Positions 5,849 through 9,326 of a stretch of 9,326 nt of DNA are shown here, piece by piece; position 1 is the stretch's first letter; every line of letters starts with the position of its first letter. Made by a program: the position numbers and the translations under genes. The stretch covers positions 1 through 9,326 of the forward strand of contig DCAW01000117.1 in NCBI GenBank assembly GCA_002313895.1. The letters are read 5' to 3'. A model generated the notes under the pieces. That model ran no database searches and had not been told where the DNA came from. It saw only the letters and a program-made list of their open reading frames with translations. Source of the stretch: Dehalococcoidia bacterium UBA1123. GTDB taxonomy: Bacteria > Chloroflexota > Dehalococcoidia > Lucifugimonadales > UBA1123.

Positions 5849-6868
5849 ATGAAGGTTGGAACAGGGTTAACAGCAAGGTCGCCTAGCGAGATTGCGGAGT
5901 CGGCTCGGAATGCCGAGAGTCGCGGGTTCGACGTTTTTTCGTCCAGCGAGACCAATCACAACCCATACCTTCCGCTGGCGATTGCCGCCGAGCATACGGA
6001 GAACATAACCCTGCGAACTTCCATCGCGCTGGCCTTCGCTCGCAACCCGATGGACACAGCCTACATCGCCTGGGACCTGGCCGCTATGTCTAACGGCCGG
6101 TTTGTGCTGGGACTTGGCAGTCAGGTGAAGGGGCACATCGTCCGACGTTTCGGGATGAACTGGACGCCTCCGGCTCCTCGTATGCGCGATTACATAAATG
6201 GAATGAAACATATCTGGAACGCCTGGCAGACCAAAACCCCGGTGGATTACACTAGCGAGAATTTTACCTTCAACCTGATGCCTCCGTTTTTCAATCCAGG
6301 CCCCATCGATCACCCAGATATCAAGGTGTACATCTCTGCGGTGAACACCAACATGTTGGGTGTCGCGGGCGAGGTATGTGACGGGGTGCTGGTTCACGGA
6401 TTCAGCACTCACAAATATACTCAGGAATTTATTCTCCCCCAGATCGCCCGTGGCGCGGCAAGGGCGGGGCGAACGTTGGAGGACATCGAAGTCTCCGCCG
6501 GCGGATTCATCGTCACAGGCAAGAACGATGAGGAAGTGGACCGACAGGTTCAGATCACGAAAGGACGAATCTCTTTCTACGCCTCGACGAGAAGCTATTT
6601 GCCGGTCATGGCCACTCACGGCTGGGACGACACTGCTGCCAAACTCTACCGCATGTCTATAGACGGCAAGTGGAGCGAAATGCCTTCGCTGATTACTGAC
6701 GATATGGTCGACGCATTTTCAGTCGTCGGAACTCACGACGACATCGTGCCGAAGTTGAAGGCTAGATATGGGGGCTATGCGTCGTCCATCGGCTTCGACA
6801 TCCCGGTCGAATCTCCGGAAGATGAGGACAAGCTGAAGAGCATGGTCGCGGAGTTGCAGGCGCCTTAA
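5849..6868 (+). CDS. LLM-class (luciferase-like) F420/flavin-dependent oxidoreductase, MSMEG_2256-like
   Basis: The 339-residue protein fits the bacterial-luciferase-like TIM-barrel superfamily that uses F420 or FMN. Best recognised are SIALAFARNPMDTAYIAWDL (58-77), GRFVLGLGSQVKGHIVRRFG (83-102) and PPAPRMRDYINGMKHIWNAW (107-126), followed by AGEVCDGVLVHGF (173-185). This order matches the subfamily named after mycobacterial MSMEG_2256, as I remember it. The reaction is a hydride transfer or monooxygenation on an unknown organic substrate in the cytoplasm. Cofactor choice between F420 and FMN cannot be fixed from sequence. The ATG at 5849 has AGGAGG (5835-5840) eight bases upstream. The gene is divergent from the nitroreductase and is followed by a cupin fragment in the same frame beyond its TAA stop. 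Such enzymes are numerous in SAR202-type Chloroflexota. Confidence 0.93.
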   Translation: MKVGTGLTARSPSEIAESARNAESRGFDVFSSSETNHNPYLPLAIAAEHTENITLRTSIALAFARNPMDTAYIAWDLAAMSNGRFVLGLGSQVKGHIVRRFGMNWTPPAPRMRDYINGMKHIWNAWQTKTPVDYTSENFTFNLMPPFFNPGPIDHPDIKVYISAVNTNMLGVAGEVCDGVLVHGFSTHKYTQEFILPQIARGAARAGRTLEDIEVSAGGFIVTGKNDEEVDRQVQITKGRISFYASTRSYLPVMATHGWDDTAAKLYRMSIDGKWSEMPSLITDDMVDAFSVVGTHDDIVPKLKARYGGYASSIGFDIPVESPEDEDKLKSMVAELQAP

Positions 6869-6934
6869 TTTCGTGCCGGAGGTTTTCTGTCAATATTCGA
6901 GTACAAGGCTCTTCTTGACTTCGGCGGACCTCCT
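6869..6934 (+). pseudogene. Cupin-like coding remnant upstream of the cupin ORF start
   Basis: The 22 codons between the oxidoreductase TAA and the GTG at 6935 are open in the cupin frame and read GGFLSIFEYKALLDFGGPP. This resembles the strand region that normally precedes the first metal motif in single-domain cupins (pattern 'GGaFSlfEy.vPpgfGgPP'). There is no ATG, GTG or TTG in frame before the stop. The homology to cupins therefore appears to begin at the stop of the preceding gene, suggesting loss of the true N-terminus. A GGAGG at 6878-6882 lies four bases before a CTG codon, so a rare CTG start cannot be excluded. Confidence 0.45.
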
Positions 6935-7207
6935 GTGCCCATCAACAACCAGACAGTGGAAGCATTCTATGTTCTCGAAGGGACGTTGGAGATCAAGCTA
7001 GCGTCGGAGTGGATGACGCTGTCAGCGGGAGCATTTGTCGTAGTTCCCACAGGCGTGTTGCAAGGCTTCGGCAACCCGAGCAATCAGACCTCTCGATTTA
7101 TGGTCATCATGTCTCCGGGCGGCTTTGAAGGGTATTTTGATGAATTGGCTGGATTGGTCGAGAAGCACGGGTTTCCGTCGCCCCCGACGTCATGGCTGAA
7201 CTCATGA
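6935..7207 (+). CDS. Cupin-domain protein, N-terminally truncated and lacking metal-ligand histidines
   Basis: Ninety codons from a GTG encode a small beta-barrel piece. VEAFYVLEGTLEIKL (8-22) is the classic cupin motif 1 tail. AGAFVVVPTGVLQGFGNP (31-48) corresponds to motif 2. SPGGFEGYFDEL (60-71) matches the C-terminal helix often found in this cupin group. Of the usual ligands (HxH, Glu, His), only the Glu (E9) remains. The HxH site reads PINNQ, and the motif-2 His is Q43. The GTG has no ribosome binding site at proper spacing. It follows the oxidoreductase by 66 bases in the same frame. A non-metal cupin or a decaying fragment are both possible; the truncated N-terminus favours decay. The family assignment is firm, activity is doubtful. 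Confidence 0.62.
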   Translation: MPINNQTVEAFYVLEGTLEIKLASEWMTLSAGAFVVVPTGVLQGFGNPSNQTSRFMVIMSPGGFEGYFDELAGLVEKHGFPSPPTSWLNS

Positions 7208-7259
7208 ACCGATACGATATGGTGATGCCAATTTGACACGCGTCGGATTCGAAAGTGGT

Positions 7260-8462
7260 TTATTTAGCCTCCCGGACGACGCCCTGATCTCGCATTTTGG
7301 CGACTTCGGCCTCAGTGTAGCCTAAGATGGTTGTTAACACCTCTACGGTGTGCTCGCTGTATCTCGGAGCGCGGGTGACGACTGTGTCATCGTCGGATAG
7401 CTTGATGGGCATTCCGATCATCAGGTAGTCGCCTCGCACCGAGTCGTCCACAGACACGATCATCTCGCGCTCTATGAGATGCGGCTGCTCAAGCAGCTCC
7501 TCCGGCGTGTAGGTGGCGCCTGCAAGGACTCCGGTTCCGGCCAGGATGTCCATAGCTTCTTGCTTGGTGTGTTGCAATGTCCATTCGGTGATAATCTGTG
7601 TGGCCTCCTCGGCGTTTTTATTGCGCTCTTCCTCGCTGTCGAATCTTGGGTCGCCGATAAGCTCAGCTTTGTCCATCGCAGCCAGCATTATGTCCCAACC
7701 GTCACCTCTGGGATGGATCATCACGTAGTCGTCCGGGCCACCCGGCGAGGTCGGAAACACCATTGGAACTCCGCGAAATCCCATATGTCCTTGACGAGGG
7801 CGGACATTGCCTGCCAGCGTTGGCGTAAGGCGCATACGCATCAGATTGACGACCGCGTCCTGCATGGAGACCTCGACCTTCTGGCCTTTGTCGGTGCGCT
7901 CTCGCTTGTGAAGAGCGGCCAGGATTCCGATTGCGGCGTGAAGGCCGCTGCCTGAGTCTCCGACGCCCGGAGCGATACTCACGGGAGGTCGGTCTGGGTG
8001 GCCGGTGGTCGCCATCGCTCCGCCCACGGCTTGAGCGACAAACTCGAAGCCTTTGTAGTCGGATTGCGGGCCGTACTCTCCGAAGCCTTTGATCGTGGCG
8101 TAAACTAGCCTGGGATTTATCTGTTGGAGGACGTCCCAGCCTAACCCAAGACGGTTCAGCATTCCTTTTGAGAAATTCTCCAACAGAACATCAGCCCACT
8201 TGACCAGACCCCTGAACACCTCTTTCCCTTTTTCAGTCTTCAGGTCGAGGGTTATGGCGCGTTTGTTGTTGTTGAATATCAGAAAGTAAAAGCTGTCGGA
8301 GTCATCGCGGTGGGCCAACTCCCAGCGCGTGGAGTCTCCGCCACGGGTGTCCTCGATCTTCACGACGTCGGCGCCGAGGAATCCAAGCATCTGGCCGCAG
8401 GACGGCCCAGCCTGAACGTGGGTCAGGTCCAGCACCTTTACATCCTCAAGCGCACGATCCAT
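7260..8462 (-). CDS. CaiB/BaiF (class III) CoA-transferase, formyl-CoA-transferase-like
   Basis: The 400-residue protein belongs to the family III CoA-transferases, which move CoA between acyl-CoA and a carboxylate. The N-terminus VLDLTHVQAGPSC (10-22), GADVVKIE (30-37), NNKRAITLDLKTEKGK (65-80) and IKGFGEYGP (124-132) strongly resemble formyl-CoA transferase. D169 in GVGDSGSG is the expected catalytic aspartate and falls at the same number as in the Oxalobacter enzyme. The Gly-rich GGGGQ loop of that enzyme is not present; the corresponding area reads PTSPGGPDDY, so oxalate or formate specificity should not be assumed. The ATG at 8462 is chosen because AGGAG lies nine bases upstream. An upstream ATG (8519) would overlap guanylate kinase by 50 bases. 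It follows the kinase gene after four bases, implying co-transcription. It converges on the cupin ORF. Confidence 0.94.
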   Translation of the reverse strand: MDRALEDVKVLDLTHVQAGPSCGQMLGFLGADVVKIEDTRGGDSTRWELAHRDDSDSFYFLIFNNNKRAITLDLKTEKGKEVFRGLVKWADVLLENFSKGMLNRLGLGWDVLQQINPRLVYATIKGFGEYGPQSDYKGFEFVAQAVGGAMATTGHPDRPPVSIAPGVGDSGSGLHAAIGILAALHKRERTDKGQKVEVSMQDAVVNLMRMRLTPTLAGNVRPRQGHMGFRGVPMVFPTSPGGPDDYVMIHPRGDGWDIMLAAMDKAELIGDPRFDSEEERNKNAEEATQIITEWTLQHTKQEAMDILAGTGVLAGATYTPEELLEQPHLIEREMIVSVDDSVRGDYLMIGMPIKLSDDDTVVTRAPRYSEHTVEVLTTILGYTEAEVAKMRDQGVVREAK

Positions 8463-8466
8463 GTCG

Positions 8467-9111
8467 TTAATCTCCTGTTTCGAGGTTTTGGTTGTGTTGT
8501 GAAGGCTGGGACTTTGCATCGGAGATTATCTGTTCAATCTCGGCTACCGCGTCGTCCAGCCTTCCATTGTGATTGACGACGCGATGGTCGAATTTTGAGC
8601 CTTCGACCATTTCACGCTGAGCTGTGGCGATGCGGATTTTTAAGGCGTCCGAAGATTCGGTCATTCGTTCAGTCAAGCGCCGGGTGAGTTCCGGGATGTC
8701 GGGCGGTTCGAGGAAGATCAGCACGGCGTCCGGAGCTTCTGTCCTGATGCTCGCCGCCCCTTGTATATCCGCCTTGATTATGACGTCAATTCCCTGATCC
8801 CGTGCTTGATTCACTGGGCCTTTGGGCACACCGTACCGGTACCCGTAGACGATTGCGGATTCTAGAAATGCGTTGTCTACCATCATTGCGGCAAATTCTG
8901 AGTCGGAGTAGAAAAAGTAATCTACTCCATCGACCTCATTAAGGCGCTGAGGCCTGGTGGTCGCAGTGACGGTGAAGTGCAAAGGCAGGCCATTCTCTCT
9001 CATAAGGGAGAGAACGGCGTCTTTGCCAACGCCAGACGGGCCTGACAACACAAACAGCTGCCCCTTGTCTCGTATAGGGTCGCGGTCTCTGCCCGGCGAG
9101 TCGGTTCGCAC
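8467..9111 (-). CDS. gmk: Guanylate kinase
   Basis: The 214-residue protein phosphorylates GMP to GDP with ATP, an essential nucleotide-pool step in the cytoplasm. It shows the P-loop GPSGVGKD (24-31). ATTRPQR (50-56) and DGVDYFF (61-67) form the GMP-binding region. Other family marks are YRYGVPKGPV (91-100), KADIQGAASIR, and the lid-side RRLTERMTESSDALKIRI. Length is slightly above the usual 200-210 residues because of 16 residues before the fold begins. The start is a GTG at 9111. An in-frame TGA lies four codons upstream, so no longer start is possible, but there is no strong ribosome binding site. The CoA-transferase gene follows after four bases. The common neighbours remA and rpoZ are not next to it here. 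Confidence 0.97.
   Translation of the reverse strand: MRTDSPGRDRDPIRDKGQLFVLSGPSGVGKDAVLSLMRENGLPLHFTVTATTRPQRLNEVDGVDYFFYSDSEFAAMMVDNAFLESAIVYGYRYGVPKGPVNQARDQGIDVIIKADIQGAASIRTEAPDAVLIFLEPPDIPELTRRLTERMTESSDALKIRIATAQREMVEGSKFDHRVVNHNGRLDDAVAEIEQIISDAKSQPSQHNQNLETGD
8472..8476 (-). promoter_or_regulatory. Ribosome binding site deciding the CoA-transferase start
   Basis: AGGAG lies nine bases before ATG 8462-8460 and is embedded in the last codons of guanylate kinase (ACAGGAGAT encodes Thr-Gly-Asp). This placement supports the 400-residue protein and translation coupled to the kinase gene. Confidence 0.6.
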
Positions 9112-9193
9112 TATAGATCTTCAGGAATCCCCGAACTCAGACAAAACGCGTCCCATCGTAAATTTGCCATCAGGTGAACCGGCGCCGCCATGC

Positions 9194-9326
9194 TTAGTCG
9201 CGGCTCTTTCGGAAGTATTCGAAGCGCTTTTTTTCCTCGCCTTCGCCGCGAAGTCCTTGCATGCGTTTCGCCAGCTTTTCGCCGAAAAACGCCGTTGCCA
9301 TCGACTGGGAGGCAGATGGCAAGTCC
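9194..9326 (-). CDS. C-terminal end of an unrecognised protein (gene runs off the right edge)
   Basis: The last 43 codons of an open frame end in TAA at 9194-9196. The tail is hydrophilic and highly charged, with FFGEKLAKRMQGLRGEGEE followed by KKRFEYFRKSRD. It is likely a helical, basic C-terminus. An internal ATG would give a 35-residue protein, but no ribosome binding site precedes it, so a longer gene beginning outside the window is more likely. I do not recognise the family. It stands 82 bases upstream of guanylate kinase on the same strand and may share its transcript. Confidence 0.5.
   Translation of the reverse strand, partial: DLPSASQSMATAFFGEKLAKRMQGLRGEGEEKKRFEYFRKSRD

Noticed and set aside
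5867..6619. 250-codon open frame on the minus strand
   Set aside because: It is antisense to the luciferase-like oxidoreductase, whose motifs and ribosome binding site are clear. The antisense product has no recognisable features.
9112..9193. Short minus-strand ORF (MAAPVHLMANLRWDAF...) whose TAG overlaps the gmk GTG
   Set aside because: At 26 codons, without a ribosome binding site or resemblance to RemA or another usual gmk neighbour, it is most likely chance, though the one-base stop/start overlap is neat.
1..9326. CRISPR array, tRNA/rRNA, phage or transposase genes
   Set aside because: No regularly spaced direct repeats, no clover-leaf sequences, and no integrase, transposase or phage structural genes were seen.

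Overview
The window is ordinary-looking bacterial chromosome. It is moderately GC-rich, tightly packed with genes, and uses several GTG starts. The gene set suggests a marine, uncultured-type Chloroflexota, such as the SAR202 or Dehalococcoidia relatives: an MSMEG_2256-type F420/flavin luciferase-like oxidoreductase, a formyl-CoA-transferase-like CaiB/BaiF enzyme, a crotonase, a nitroreductase and an OsmC protein. SAR202 genomes are known for expanded families of flavin-dependent oxidoreductases and CoA-transferases. The lineage is inferred from gene content and was not tested.

Layout from left to right. The start of an OsmC-family gene reads leftward off the edge (1-95, minus). A ComF-like phosphoribosyltransferase follows (283-987, minus); its frame is intact but several signature residues are changed. 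A 431-base stretch without a gene (988-1418) holds two tandem hairpins and a large imperfect palindrome (1311-1405). The palindrome's arms resemble the dispersed 'TGTCATTCTGAG...GAAGAATCT' repeat seen in many environmental bacterial genomes. Three minus-strand genes come next: an M1 zinc aminopeptidase (1419-4016), an enoyl-CoA hydratase (4120-4911) and a nitroreductase (5022-5636). A divergent intergenic region with promoter-like signals and an 11-codon mini-ORF separates them from a plus-strand pair: the luciferase-like oxidoreductase (5849-6868) and a 5'-truncated, metal-ligand-poor cupin (6935-7207). Converging on that pair is a minus-strand unit in which guanylate kinase (8467-9111) is followed after 4 bases by a CaiB/BaiF CoA-transferase (7260-8462). 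The window closes with the last 43 codons of an unrecognised gene (9194-9326, minus).

The metabolic genes suggest a scavenging heterotroph. They offer CoA transfer and acyl-CoA hydration for organic acids, flavin or deazaflavin redox chemistry, peptide trimming, and organic hydroperoxide defence. I see no coherent novel system, phage, CRISPR array, transposase, tRNA or rRNA. The points most worth a second look are gene decay (comF-like, cupin), the palindromic repeat, the 15-bp dyad upstream of the crotonase, and the leader region of the oxidoreductase.
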